64,000 bases of DNA, taken from positions 124,001-188,000 of the forward strand of contig NZ_JWLI01000013.1 in NCBI RefSeq assembly GCF_000813965.1, given 5' to 3'. The notes below the pieces were generated by a model. The model ran no database searches. It saw only the letters and a list, made by a program, of their open reading frames with translations, and was not told the DNA's origin. This document shows, one piece after another, positions 52,398 through 60,720 of this stretch; the first letter of the stretch is position 1; every line of letters starts with the position of its first letter. A program made the position numbers and the translations under genes. Origin of the DNA: Leisingera sp. ANG-M7 (GTDB lineage Bacteria > Pseudomonadota > Alphaproteobacteria > Rhodobacterales > Rhodobacteraceae).

Positions 52398-53420
52398 ATG
52401 GGTTACCGCATCGTCGTCGTTGGCGCCACTGGCAACGTGGGCCGCGAAATGCTGAACATCCTGGCCGAGCGCCAGTTTCCTGTGGATGAGATCGCTGCGC
52501 TGGCAAGCCGCCGGTCTCTCGGCACTGAAGTCAGCTTTGGCGATAAGACACTCACTACCAAGGATCTGGACACCTTTGATTTCACCGGCTGGGACATGGC
52601 GCTGTTTGCCGTGGGTTCCGAGGCGACCAAAGTGTACGCCCCCAAGGCTGCAGCCGCGGGCTGTGTGGTGATCGATAACTCCTCGCTCTACCGCTATGAC
52701 CCGGAGATCCCGCTGATCGTGCCGGAGTGCAACCCGGAAGCGATTCACGGCTATAAGAACAAGAACATCATCGCCAACCCCAACTGCTCCACCGCGCAGA
52801 TGGTGGTGGCGCTGAAGCCGCTGCACGACCGTGCGAAGATCAAGCGCGTTGTTGTCTCGACCTATCAGTCGGTGTCCGGTGCGGGCAAAGACGGCATGGA
52901 TGAGCTGTGGGAGCAGACCAAGGCGGTTTACAACCCCACCACCGATGTGCCGCCGAACAAGTTCCAGAAGCAGATCGCCTTCAACGTGATTCCGCAGATC
53001 GATGTCTTCATGGAAGACGGCTCGACCAAGGAAGAGTGGAAGATGGTTGTGGAGACCAAGAAGATCGTCGACCCGTCGATCAAGGTCACCGCGACCTGCG
53101 TCCGCGTGCCGGTTTTCGTCGGCCACTCCGAGGCCGTGAACATCGAGTTCGAGGAGTTCCTGGACGAGGACGAGGCCCGCGACATCCTGCGCGAGGCGCC
53201 GGGCATCATGGTGATCGACAAACGTGAACCGGGCGGCTACGTCTCGCCGGTGGAATGCGCGGGCGATTTTGCGACCTTCATCAGCCGCATCCGCCAGGAC
53301 TCGACCATCGAGAACGGCCTGAACCTGTGGTGTGTCAGCGACAACCTGCGCAAGGGCGCGGCGCTGAACGCAGTGCAGATCGCCGAACTGCTGGGCCGAG
53401 AGGTCCTGAAGAAGGGCTGA
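52398..53420 (+). CDS. asd: aspartate-semialdehyde dehydrogenase
   Basis: A 340-residue NADPH enzyme of the lysine/threonine/methionine pathway. The NADP site is RIVVVGATGNVGREMLNIL (residues 4-22), the catalytic Cys is in IIANPNCSTAQMVVAL (about 131-146, Cys137 region), and the substrate His is in VPVFVGHSEAVNIEF. GGAGAAAC precedes the ATG. A strong terminator follows. Confidence 0.96.
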   Translation: MGYRIVVVGATGNVGREMLNILAERQFPVDEIAALASRRSLGTEVSFGDKTLTTKDLDTFDFTGWDMALFAVGSEATKVYAPKAAAAGCVVIDNSSLYRYDPEIPLIVPECNPEAIHGYKNKNIIANPNCSTAQMVVALKPLHDRAKIKRVVVSTYQSVSGAGKDGMDELWEQTKAVYNPTTDVPPNKFQKQIAFNVIPQIDVFMEDGSTKEEWKMVVETKKIVDPSIKVTATCVRVPVFVGHSEAVNIEFEEFLDEDEARDILREAPGIMVIDKREPGGYVSPVECAGDFATFISRIRQDSTIENGLNLWCVSDNLRKGAALNAVQIAELLGREVLKKG

Positions 53421-53441
53421 GGCATATATCCATTTGGGGAG

Positions 53442-53476
53442 GGGGCCGCTTCGAAAGAGGCGGCCCCTTTTGCTTT
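53442..53476 (+). terminator. rho-independent terminator after asd
   Basis: GGGGCCGC - TTCGAAAGAG - GCGGCCCC followed by TTTTGCTTTT, 21 bases past the asd stop. Confidence 0.88.
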
Positions 53477-53546
53477 TGCGCCCCTGCCGGAGGGCGGCGG
53501 CCGGGCCTACTCTGATCCTGAACAGAGATGTGAAGGAGGACAGGCC

Positions 53547-53879
53547 ATGCTGGCGCACAAGGAATTCCCCGCAGTTTTCGTGAACCGGAACGCTGCCCCG
53601 GCGCAGACCGCCTGGGCCAGCGCGCGCATCCACAAGCGGCTGGATTCGGAGATGGCGGCGCAGCTGCGGATGCTGCTGGCGGGGATCTTCCAGACCGCCC
53701 CCAGCTGGCTGGAGCTGCGCAAGGGGCTGAAGCAACACGGGTTTTACCTGCGGCGGAAAGGGCTGCGCCTGCTGCTCTGCGATATGCACAGCCATGTGGA
53801 GATCTGCTCTTGCCGGTTTCTGGGGTTTCCTGCGGCGGCGTTGGAGCAGCGTTTGGGCAGTCTTCTGCCGCGGGCCTGA
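53547..53879 (+). CDS. hypothetical protein, basic, His/Cys-containing
   Basis: A 110-residue protein with a strong ribosome site (GAAGGAGG) before its ATG. The C-terminal half (LRKGLKQHGFYLRRKGLRLLLCDMHSHVEICSCRFLGFPAAALEQRLG) is basic and contains Cys/His residues that might bind metal. The N-terminal half is helical (ARIHKRLDSEMAAQLRMLLAGIFQTAPSWLEL). I recognise no family. It stands alone between asd and the DUF4139 gene; its composition is like the surroundings. Confidence 0.65.
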   Translation: MLAHKEFPAVFVNRNAAPAQTAWASARIHKRLDSEMAAQLRMLLAGIFQTAPSWLELRKGLKQHGFYLRRKGLRLLLCDMHSHVEICSCRFLGFPAAALEQRLGSLLPRA

Positions 53880-53972
53880 GGCAGGCAACGGCCGGGCTGG
53901 CCGGACCTCACTCGCGGGGATAGCATGGCATCAGGCGGGACCACCGCCGTGATTTTTGATTGAGAGATGCCA

Positions 53973-55625
53973 ATGCGATTTTCCTTGATGGCTTTTGCCT
54001 TTTCTTCAATTGCCGCGGCGGCGGCTGCGGACACCATCCCCGTCAGCAGCACGGTGTCGGAAGTGACGCTGTATCCCGGTCTGGCGGAAGTCACCCGCAG
54101 CGCGGCGCTGACGCTGCCGCAAGGCCGCCACCGGCTGATTCTGCAGAACGTGCCCAGAACGGCTGCGCTGGAGACGCTGCAGGTGGAGATCGCCGGCGCC
54201 CGCCGCGTTGCGACTCTGCTGCGCGAGAATTACGTGCCGCCGCGTGAGGCCGATGACCCGGAGGTGGAGGCCGCAGAAGCGCGGGTGCGCGAGGTTGAGG
54301 CGCGGATTGCTGCGGTGCGGGATGAGGCCGCGCGGGCACGGTCCGGAGTGCGGGCGGCAGAGGCCTCAATCGGGTTCCTGCAGCAACTAGGTGCAAACGA
54401 GGGGCTGGCGGAGGCGGACGCCGCGGCCCTCAGCGCAATTGCCCGGATGATCTCTGCGGAGGCGGCGGGCGCCAGTCAGGCAGCAGTAGCGGCAGAGGCT
54501 GAGGCGCGCCGGATCGAGTTGCAGATGCAGGACTTGGAAGAAGAGCTGGCAGAAGCGCAAGCGGCACTGGCGGCGATCACGCTCGAGGATGACGACCGGC
54601 TGTACATCGCGGTGGATATCGAGGCAGAGCAGGCGGGTGAGGGCGCCGTCAAGGTGAGCTACTATACCGCGGGCGCGGGAAATATCGGCTGGCAGCCGTC
54701 TTATGAGATGCACTTGAATACCGTGACGGAGCAGCAGGTGATCCTGAAGCGGGCGGTGGTGCTGGTGCAGGATACCGGCGAGAACTGGCAGGATGTGGCG
54801 CTGACACTGTCGACAGCGGTGCCAGGTGATCAGGGCAGCCCGTCGGTGCTGCACCCTTGGCTGCGCCGGATCGAGGAGCCGCAGCCGCCGCGGGCGCTGA
54901 AGTCCATGGGGCAGGATGTGGCGGAAATGTCTGCGCTGGCAGAGCCGGTGCTGGAAGCGCCCATTGTTGAGGAATACAGAAGTCCCGGCTGGGGTGCGGA
55001 TCTGGGCGGTGCCGCGGCGACTTACCGGTTCGGGTTGCCGGTCTCGATTGCCTCCGGCGCCGATCTGCTGCGGCTGGAAATGGATAGCCTGACGGCGGAG
55101 GCAAAAGTGCAGGCGGTGGCGGTGCCGTCGCGGGATGAGACCGCCTATAGGGTGGCGACCTTCACCAACAGCTTCGGCGAGCAGCTTCTGGCCTCGGATG
55201 AGGTGCCGCGGTTTGTTGATGGCAAGCTGGTCACTGTGGAGCATTTCGCCGGGCTGGCGCCAGGGGCAGAGATGGACGCAGGGTTCGGCCCCATCGAAGG
55301 CCTGCAGCTGCGCCGCGATGTGCTGGGGCAGAGCGAAGGGGAGCAAGGGCTGATTTCGCGCAGCAACGCCCAGGTGCAGAAGGTGGAGATCACGGTGGAG
55401 AACCTGACTGCGCAGGATTGGAACGTGCGGGTTCTGGACCAGGTGCCTTATTCCCAGCAGGACGATCTGGAAATCGAGTGGAGTGCAAAACCCCAGCCCG
55501 CAGTGGAAAACGTTGAGAAAAAGCGCGGCATTCTGGCCTGGGATCTGGAGCTGGCGGCAGGAGAGAGCGAGACCATTCAACTGGAGACAACGCTCAGCTG
55601 GCCCGAGGGCATGGTTCTGCGCTGA
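53973..55625 (+). CDS. DUF4139 (mucoidy inhibitor-like) secreted protein
   Basis: A 550-residue protein. A signal peptide (MRFSLMAFAFSSIAAAAAA) and the conserved VSEVTLYPGLAEVTRSAALTLPQGRHRLILQNVP (about 25-60) are typical of MuiA/DUF4139. A coiled coil (about 90-200, EAEARVREVEARIAAVRDEAARARSGV...) follows, then beta domains (SYYTAGAGNIGWQPSYEMHLN, about 225-245) up to the end. Function unknown; relatives affect capsule formation. The ATG at 53973 is 6 bases from GAGAG; the ATG at 53967 is too close to it. The following 188 bases hold repeat copy G. Confidence 0.85.
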   Translation: MRFSLMAFAFSSIAAAAAADTIPVSSTVSEVTLYPGLAEVTRSAALTLPQGRHRLILQNVPRTAALETLQVEIAGARRVATLLRENYVPPREADDPEVEAAEARVREVEARIAAVRDEAARARSGVRAAEASIGFLQQLGANEGLAEADAAALSAIARMISAEAAGASQAAVAAEAEARRIELQMQDLEEELAEAQAALAAITLEDDDRLYIAVDIEAEQAGEGAVKVSYYTAGAGNIGWQPSYEMHLNTVTEQQVILKRAVVLVQDTGENWQDVALTLSTAVPGDQGSPSVLHPWLRRIEEPQPPRALKSMGQDVAEMSALAEPVLEAPIVEEYRSPGWGADLGGAAATYRFGLPVSIASGADLLRLEMDSLTAEAKVQAVAVPSRDETAYRVATFTNSFGEQLLASDEVPRFVDGKLVTVEHFAGLAPGAEMDAGFGPIEGLQLRRDVLGQSEGEQGLISRSNAQVQKVEITVENLTAQDWNVRVLDQVPYSQQDDLEIEWSAKPQPAVENVEKKRGILAWDLELAAGESETIQLETTLSWPEGMVLR

Positions 55626-55657
55626 CGCCGGTTTGGTGTCAGGCAGCAGGCGGGAGG

Positions 55658-55734
55658 CTCCCGCCCGTCGTCAGGTATTGAAAATACCTTCCTCCCGTTG
55701 GGCGTGGCACCGCGCAAGGCGCGGTGCCACGCCC
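55658..55734 (+). repeat. GTTGGGC-headed palindromic repeat, copy G
   Basis: CTCCCGCCCG ... AGGTATTGAAAATACCT (7-base arms) ... CCCGTTGGGCGTGGCACCGCGC, then the 16-base perfect palindrome arms (GGGCGTGGCACCGCGC with GCGCGGTGCCACGCCC, loop AAG, 55700-55734). It lies between convergent genes (DUF4139 and hpaI), where it could end transcription both ways; no T-run is present. Confidence 0.7.
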
Positions 55735-55813
55735 AAGGCCGCTGCCGTTGTTCTGGCTTTGCCAGGACAGCGGGCGGGCGCGGGAGTGCTTCCTTTACGG
55801 GTTGCCCCTGAGT

Positions 55814-56584
55814 CTAGTCTGCCTTCCACTTAGCGGCCAGGTCGCGGGCATTCCTGGCCAGCACCATAACGTCGATGCCAACTGCCAGGAACTGCGCGCC
55901 CATATCGGCGTAGGCCTGGGTGGCTTCATCCGTGGTGCCGAGGATGCCGGGGGCGAGGCCTGCCGCCTTGATGCGGGTGATGGCATCTGCAATGGCTGCG
56001 CGCACTTCCGGATGGGCGGAGTTGCCCTGGTGGCCCATGTCTGTCGACAGATCCGCCGGGCCTATGAAGACGCCGTCGATGCCCTCCACCTGCAGGATTT
56101 CGTCCAGCGCGGCCATGCCGGCGCGGTTTTCCACCTGCACCAGCAGGCAGACCTCCTGATCGGCGGTCTGGATATACTCGGAGACCGTGCCGAACATGGT
56201 GGCGCGGGCCGCCGTAGCGCCGACGCCGCGCACGCCCTTGGGCGGGTAGTGGCAGGCGCGGACCAGCTCGCGGGCCTGATCGGCGCTTTCCACAATCGGC
56301 ACCAGCACCGTTTGGGCGCCCGCATCCAGCACCTGCTTGATCATCCAGGTTTCCCCTACTGGCACCCGCACCACCGGGTGGCTGGGTGAGGCCGCCAGCG
56401 CGATCAGCTGGTCGCGGATCGAGCGGATATCGTTGGGCGCGTGCTCGCCGTCGATTACCAGCCAGTCGAAACCGCAGGTGCCCATGATCTCGGCGATCTG
56501 GCCGTCGGCAAAGCTCATCCAGCAGCCGATCTGGCGTTTGCCCTGTGTTAGAGCCTGTTTGAAGGGGTTCTTGGGCGCGGGCAT
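55814..56584 (-). CDS. hpaI: 4-hydroxy-2-oxoheptanedioate aldolase (HpcH/HpaI)
   Basis: A 256-residue class II aldolase that splits 4-hydroxy-2-oxoheptanedioate to pyruvate and succinic semialdehyde, the last step of this pathway. Motifs: QIGCWMSFADGQIAEIMGTCGFDWLVIDGEHAPND (about 17-51), the PVGETWMIKQVLDAGAQTVLVP region and VQVENRAGMAALDEILQVEGIDGVFIGPADLSTDMG (Glu and Asp metal ligands, about 150-186). AGGAGT precedes the ATG. It is the last gene of the hpa operon. Confidence 0.93.
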   Translation of the reverse strand: MPAPKNPFKQALTQGKRQIGCWMSFADGQIAEIMGTCGFDWLVIDGEHAPNDIRSIRDQLIALAASPSHPVVRVPVGETWMIKQVLDAGAQTVLVPIVESADQARELVRACHYPPKGVRGVGATAARATMFGTVSEYIQTADQEVCLLVQVENRAGMAALDEILQVEGIDGVFIGPADLSTDMGHQGNSAHPEVRAAIADAITRIKAAGLAPGILGTTDEATQAYADMGAQFLAVGIDVMVLARNARDLAAKWKAD

Positions 56585-56599
56585 GGGCGGGGACTCCTG

Positions 56600-57400
56600 T
56601 CAGGCGAAATTGATGGACACAGAACCGAAGGGGCCGAAATCTGCGGCGATCTCCGTGCCCGGCGGGCATTCGATGGGGCGGATGAAAGAGCCTGAGAGCA
56701 CGATATCCCCGGCCTCGATCTGTTGTCCATATTCGGCCATCCGCCGGGCCAGCCACAGGACTGAAGTGACGGGATCGTTCAAAACACCCGCGCCGAGGCC
56801 GGTTTCCTCCACCGTGCTGCCCCGGGCCACGATAGCGCCGGTCCAACGAAGGTCGTGTGCGTCAGCAGCGTGGCGCTCTGCTCCCAGCACCAGGCCGGCA
56901 TTGGCGGCGTTGTCGCTGATGGTGTCGGTGATGATGCGGGCCTGGTCGGTTGCCGGGTCTGCGCGCAGGATGCGGGTGTCGAGGATTTCCAGCGAGGGCG
57001 CCATATAGTCCGTGGCAGCCAGCACATCGTCGCGGGTGCACTCGGCGCCCGCGAGGGGGGACTTCATGACAAAGGCGATTTCGGCCTCCACCCGCGGCTG
57101 GATGAAGCGGCCTGCGGGCACGGTGGCGCCATTGGCAAACAGCATATCGTCCAGCAGCACGCCGCTATCGGGCGTGGTGATGTTCAGCGCCTGCTGCATG
57201 GCGCGGCTGGTGAGGCCGATTTTCCAGCCGATCTTCTTCCGGCCAGAGGCCAGTTTCTGCCTGATTAGAGCCTCTTGCACCGCGTAAGCGTCATCCAGCG
57301 TCATGCCGGGATAGGCGAGGGAGAGCAGGCCGCATTGCTGGCCGGTTTGCTCAGCCTTGAACAATCTGTCGGCGGCTTCCTGATGCTGCTCGGGGGTCAT
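56600..57400 (-). CDS. hpaH: 2-oxo-hept-4-ene-1,7-dioate hydratase
   Basis: A 266-residue hydratase of the fumarylacetoacetate-hydrolase-like fold, adding water to 2-oxo-hept-4-ene-1,7-dioate. Motifs include KKIGWKIGLTSRAMQQALNI (about 55-74), FIQPRVEAEIAFVMKSPLAG (about 98-117) and the end FGPFGSVSINFA. Its start overlaps the hpaG stop by 4 bases, and hpaI follows after 15 bases. Confidence 0.93.
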   Translation of the reverse strand: MTPEQHQEAADRLFKAEQTGQQCGLLSLAYPGMTLDDAYAVQEALIRQKLASGRKKIGWKIGLTSRAMQQALNITTPDSGVLLDDMLFANGATVPAGRFIQPRVEAEIAFVMKSPLAGAECTRDDVLAATDYMAPSLEILDTRILRADPATDQARIITDTISDNAANAGLVLGAERHAADAHDLRWTGAIVARGSTVEETGLGAGVLNDPVTSVLWLARRMAEYGQQIEAGDIVLSGSFIRPIECPPGTEIAADFGPFGSVSINFA

Positions 57401-58248
57401 GCCTCATCCTCAACGGTGTTGCGCAGAATGCCGATGCCTTCCACTTCAACTTCAACCACATCGCCGGGAACCAGGTATTTCGGCGGGTCGAACCTAGCGC
57501 CGGCACCGGTCGGAGTGCCGGTGATGATCACGTCGCCGGGCTGCAGCGTGGTGAAGGTCGAGATATAGGCTATCTCCTCGCGGATCGGGAACATCATCCG
57601 GTTGAGGGTGTCATCCTGACGGATCTCTCCGTTCACACGGGTGACAATACGGGCGTCATCCAGCTGGGCGGCGTCGGTGAAGGGCACAAGCCAAGGGCCG
57701 ATAGAGCCGGAATTGTCCCAGTTCTTGCCCTGTGTGACGTTGAATTTGGCGTGGCGGACCCAGTCGCGGATGGTACCCTCATTCGCCAGTGTTAGAGCCG
57801 CGATGTGATCGTAGGCGTCTTCCGGTTTGATCCGGCGCCCTGCCTTGCCGACCACCACTGCAACCTCGCCTTCGTAATCCAGCGTGTGGTTTTCCGGCGG
57901 GCGGATCAGCGGGCGCCCGGCACCGGTGAAGGAGCGCGGGAAGCGGGGGAACAGGGACATGTGCTTGGGCTGGGCGGAGCCGTCCTTGTACTCCGCGTTG
58001 CGGTCCGGGAAGTTGACGCCTACGCAGATGATCTTTTCCGGGTTGGGGATGGGGATCTCATAGGTGAAATCCTTGTGGGTGACGGGTTGGCTCTCGGCGG
58101 CCTGAGCCAGTGCGGGCAGGCCGCCTGCCGCGATCACGTCGCGCAGGGTGGGCCAGTGCGGGAACTGCGGCGACAGGGCGATCATGCCGGCGTCCGTCAC
58201 GGCGCCATAGAAAGTCTCGCCGTCGGCGACGTAGGTGGCATAGCGCAT
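57397..58248 (-). CDS. hpaG: FAH-family decarboxylase/isomerase of homoprotocatechuate pathway (single domain)
   Basis: A 283-residue FAH-domain enzyme: PEKIICVGVNFPDRNAEYKDGS (about 70-91), NHTLDYEGEVAVVVGKAGRRI (Glu metal ligand, about 120-140), TLANEGTIRDWVRH and GDVIITGTPTGAGARFDPPKYL (about 240-261). In E. coli HpaG is a fused protein with two FAH domains; here only one domain is present, so it may do only one of the two steps (decarboxylation or isomerisation) or both. It overlaps the decarboxylase gene by one base (TGATG). Confidence 0.85.
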   Translation of the reverse strand: MRYATYVADGETFYGAVTDAGMIALSPQFPHWPTLRDVIAAGGLPALAQAAESQPVTHKDFTYEIPIPNPEKIICVGVNFPDRNAEYKDGSAQPKHMSLFPRFPRSFTGAGRPLIRPPENHTLDYEGEVAVVVGKAGRRIKPEDAYDHIAALTLANEGTIRDWVRHAKFNVTQGKNWDNSGSIGPWLVPFTDAAQLDDARIVTRVNGEIRQDDTLNRMMFPIREEIAYISTFTTLQPGDVIITGTPTGAGARFDPPKYLVPGDVVEVEVEGIGILRNTVEDEA

Positions 58249-59660
58249 CAGGTCAGGCTCCTTGCGATTTCGGTGATGACATCGAAGGCCATCATCACGT
58301 CGGCTTCGGTGGTCTCAAACTGGCCTGCCTGGAAGCGGATTACCAGCTGGCCGTCGAGGCGGGTCTGGGTCAGGTAGATGCGGCCGTCGCCGTTGATGGC
58401 ATTGACCAGCCGCAGGTTCAGATCGTCGAGGTCTGCGGCGCCCTCGGGCGCATAGCGGAACGACCAGAGCGACCACATCGGCGCGCTGGTGATCTCGAAA
58501 TCAGGCTCTGACTGGAGCTTTTCGTGCAGCTGGCTTGACCAGTTAATGTGGTTGCGCAGCCGTTGCCGCAGCCCCTCTAGCCCGTAGGTGCGGATCAGGA
58601 ACCAGATTTTCAGCGCGCGGAAGCGGCGGCCCAGCGGCACCGACCATTCGGAATAGTTGATGATGCCGTCATGGCCGTGGGTCTTGAGGTACTCCGGGCT
58701 GATGGCAAGGGTCTGGACCAGATCGTCCGGGTTCTTCAGGAAATGGGCGGAGCAGTCGAACTGCACGCCGAGCCATTTATGCGGGTTGAAGACGATGCTG
58801 TCGGCGCGTTCGACGCCGGGCCAGTAGTGGCGGTATTCCGGGCAGATCATCGCGGAGCCGGCCCAGGCGGCGTCGACATGGGTGTAGAGGCCGTATCTTT
58901 CGGCGACGTCCAGCACCTGATCCACCGGGTCGGTGGCGCCCACCCCGGTGCCGCCGACGCAGAGGATTATGCCCGCGGGCTGGTGGCCTGCGGCGAGGTC
59001 GGCCTGGATGGCGGCCTCCAGCGCTTCGGGGTCCATGCCGCGCCAGTCACCTTTGATCGGCACACGGATCAGGTTCTGCTGGCCGATGCCTGCAACCCAG
59101 ATGGCGCGGTCAATGGAAGTGTGGACCTCAGAAGAACAGTAGATACGCAGGGGCTTTTGGCCGAACAGGCCCTGGCTGTTGCCCTGCCAGTTCAGCGCCT
59201 TTTCCCGCATGGTCAGCACTGCGGCGAGGGTGGCGGAGGAGGCAGAGTCCTGAATGACCCCCTGGAACTTGTCCGGCAGGTCCAGCGCCTGGCGCAGCCA
59301 ATCCATCATCCGCGTTTCCATTTCGGTCGCGGCGGGCGAGGTTTGCCACAGCATGCATTGCGGCGCGATGGCCGAGGCGAGGAATTCCGCCAGCACAGAA
59401 GGCGCGGCGGCGTTGGAGGTGAAATAGGCAAAGAAGCGCGGGTGCTGCCAATGGGTGATGCCCGGCATTACGATGTCTTCGAAATCGCGGAAGATTGCCT
59501 CCATCCCCTCGCCGTCCTCAGGCGGGGTTTGGGGCAGGGCGTTCAGCACCTCGCCGGGTTCGGTCTTGGCCCGCACCGGGCGGTCGCCGACGGTCAGGTG
59601 GTAGTCCTGTGTCCAGTCCGCGACCTTGCGGCCCCATTCGGAGAATTCATCCCATTTCAT
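58248..59660 (-). CDS. PLP-dependent aromatic amino acid decarboxylase
   Basis: A 470-residue group II decarboxylase like DOPA/tyrosine decarboxylases. The PLP Lys is in SIVFNPHKWLGVQFDCSAHF (about 295-314), the Asp of PLP in HVDAAWAGSAMICPEYRH (about 264-281), the ring-stacking His in CSSEVHTSIDRA, and the catalytic-loop Tyr in SPEYLKTHGHDG with LGRRFRALKIWF afterwards. These match amine-forming rather than aldehyde-forming members. Its place inside the hpa operon suggests that it makes tyramine or dopamine as a source of (dihydroxy)phenylacetate; that link is inference. Confidence 0.88.
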   Translation of the reverse strand: MKWDEFSEWGRKVADWTQDYHLTVGDRPVRAKTEPGEVLNALPQTPPEDGEGMEAIFRDFEDIVMPGITHWQHPRFFAYFTSNAAAPSVLAEFLASAIAPQCMLWQTSPAATEMETRMMDWLRQALDLPDKFQGVIQDSASSATLAAVLTMREKALNWQGNSQGLFGQKPLRIYCSSEVHTSIDRAIWVAGIGQQNLIRVPIKGDWRGMDPEALEAAIQADLAAGHQPAGIILCVGGTGVGATDPVDQVLDVAERYGLYTHVDAAWAGSAMICPEYRHYWPGVERADSIVFNPHKWLGVQFDCSAHFLKNPDDLVQTLAISPEYLKTHGHDGIINYSEWSVPLGRRFRALKIWFLIRTYGLEGLRQRLRNHINWSSQLHEKLQSEPDFEITSAPMWSLWSFRYAPEGAADLDDLNLRLVNAINGDGRIYLTQTRLDGQLVIRFQAGQFETTEADVMMAFDVITEIARSLT

Positions 59661-59726
59661 TTTTCTTACCTTACTTATACCGGGGCGCGATTGCGCCCAC
59701 CCTCGGGAGGGTCGCGATCCTGATGT

Positions 59727-60707
59727 TCAGGGTGCAATTATCGGCTGCGCGTTCAAGGCGCTGGGTTTCGGAGTGGTGCCTTCGAACACCGAGCCTTCCT
59801 CGAACCAGCTGCGCGGCGCTGGGGCGCCCCAGAGGGTCTGACGCTGCGGGTCGGTGAGCGACCATTTGATCGGCTCCAGGTCCGGGTCGACGGTCTGGTA
59901 GTCAGAGCAGTAGATCTCGATCCGGTGGCCGTCCGGGTCGCGCACATAGAGGAAGAAGGCGTTGGAGATGCCATGGCGGCCGGGGCCGCGCTCGATGTTA
60001 TCGACATAACCAGTGGTCGACATCAGGTCCAGGAGGTCAATGATATTCAAGGGGTTCGGCACCCAGAAGGCGGTGTGGTGCAGGCGGGGGCCGAGGCCGT
60101 TGGTGAAGGCCACGTCATGCACGCCGCCCTTGCGGTGCATCCAGGCGGCCCAGACCTTGCCGCTCTCATCATCTTCGGTGAACTCGGTGGTCCGGAAACC
60201 CATCTCGTTATAGAAGGCAACCGCACCGTCCACATCTGCGCTGAACATGTTGAAATGGTCGATGCGGAGCGGTTTTACCCCGTTATAGAGCCTGTATTTC
60301 TGGTGGATCGGCTCCAGCAGGTCCATCTTGACGTAGAACTCCAGCGGGATGCCCCAGGGGTCGCGGGTGCGCAAGGTGCGGCCCATGTGGGGACGGTCCA
60401 CCCATTCCACCGGCAGGTCCTTGGAGGCGAAGAACTCGGCTGCCTTGTCCAGATCCGGCTCATCATAAAGCTTGAAGCCCAGGACGCCGACCGAGGCCTC
60501 ATCCGCCTGAACCAGCACGATGCAGTGGTGGCCTCGTTCTTCCATCGCGCGCAGGTAAATGCGGCTGTTGTCCTCATGCGTCACCTGCAGACCAAGCGTA
60601 TCCACATAGAAGGCGCGGGAGGCGGCGAGGTCGGTCACGGCGTATTCAACGTGGCTGAGCCGCACGATGTTGAAGGGCGGATAGAGGTTCGGGGCGGGGA
60701 CGGGCAT
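59727..60707 (-). CDS. hpaD: 3,4-dihydroxyphenylacetate 2,3-dioxygenase, VOC (type I extradiol) family
   Basis: A 326-residue vicinal-oxygen-chelate dioxygenase of the homoprotocatechuate type. Two VOC modules are present (LSHVEYAVTDLAASRAFYVDTLGLQV, about 16-41, and IDHFNMFSADVDGAVAFYNEMGF, about 148-170). The metal ligands fit a 2-His-1-Glu triad (IDHF, HTAFW and the Glu in GHRIEIYCSDY). It cleaves 3,4-dihydroxyphenylacetate between carbons 2 and 3. AAAGGAG precedes the ATG. It sits 13 bases downstream of a second, unrelated ring-cleavage gene. Confidence 0.92.
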   Translation of the reverse strand: MPVPAPNLYPPFNIVRLSHVEYAVTDLAASRAFYVDTLGLQVTHEDNSRIYLRAMEERGHHCIVLVQADEASVGVLGFKLYDEPDLDKAAEFFASKDLPVEWVDRPHMGRTLRTRDPWGIPLEFYVKMDLLEPIHQKYRLYNGVKPLRIDHFNMFSADVDGAVAFYNEMGFRTTEFTEDDESGKVWAAWMHRKGGVHDVAFTNGLGPRLHHTAFWVPNPLNIIDLLDLMSTTGYVDNIERGPGRHGISNAFFLYVRDPDGHRIEIYCSDYQTVDPDLEPIKWSLTDPQRQTLWGAPAPRSWFEEGSVFEGTTPKPSALNAQPIIAP

Positions 60708-60720
60708 TTAGGGTCTCCTT

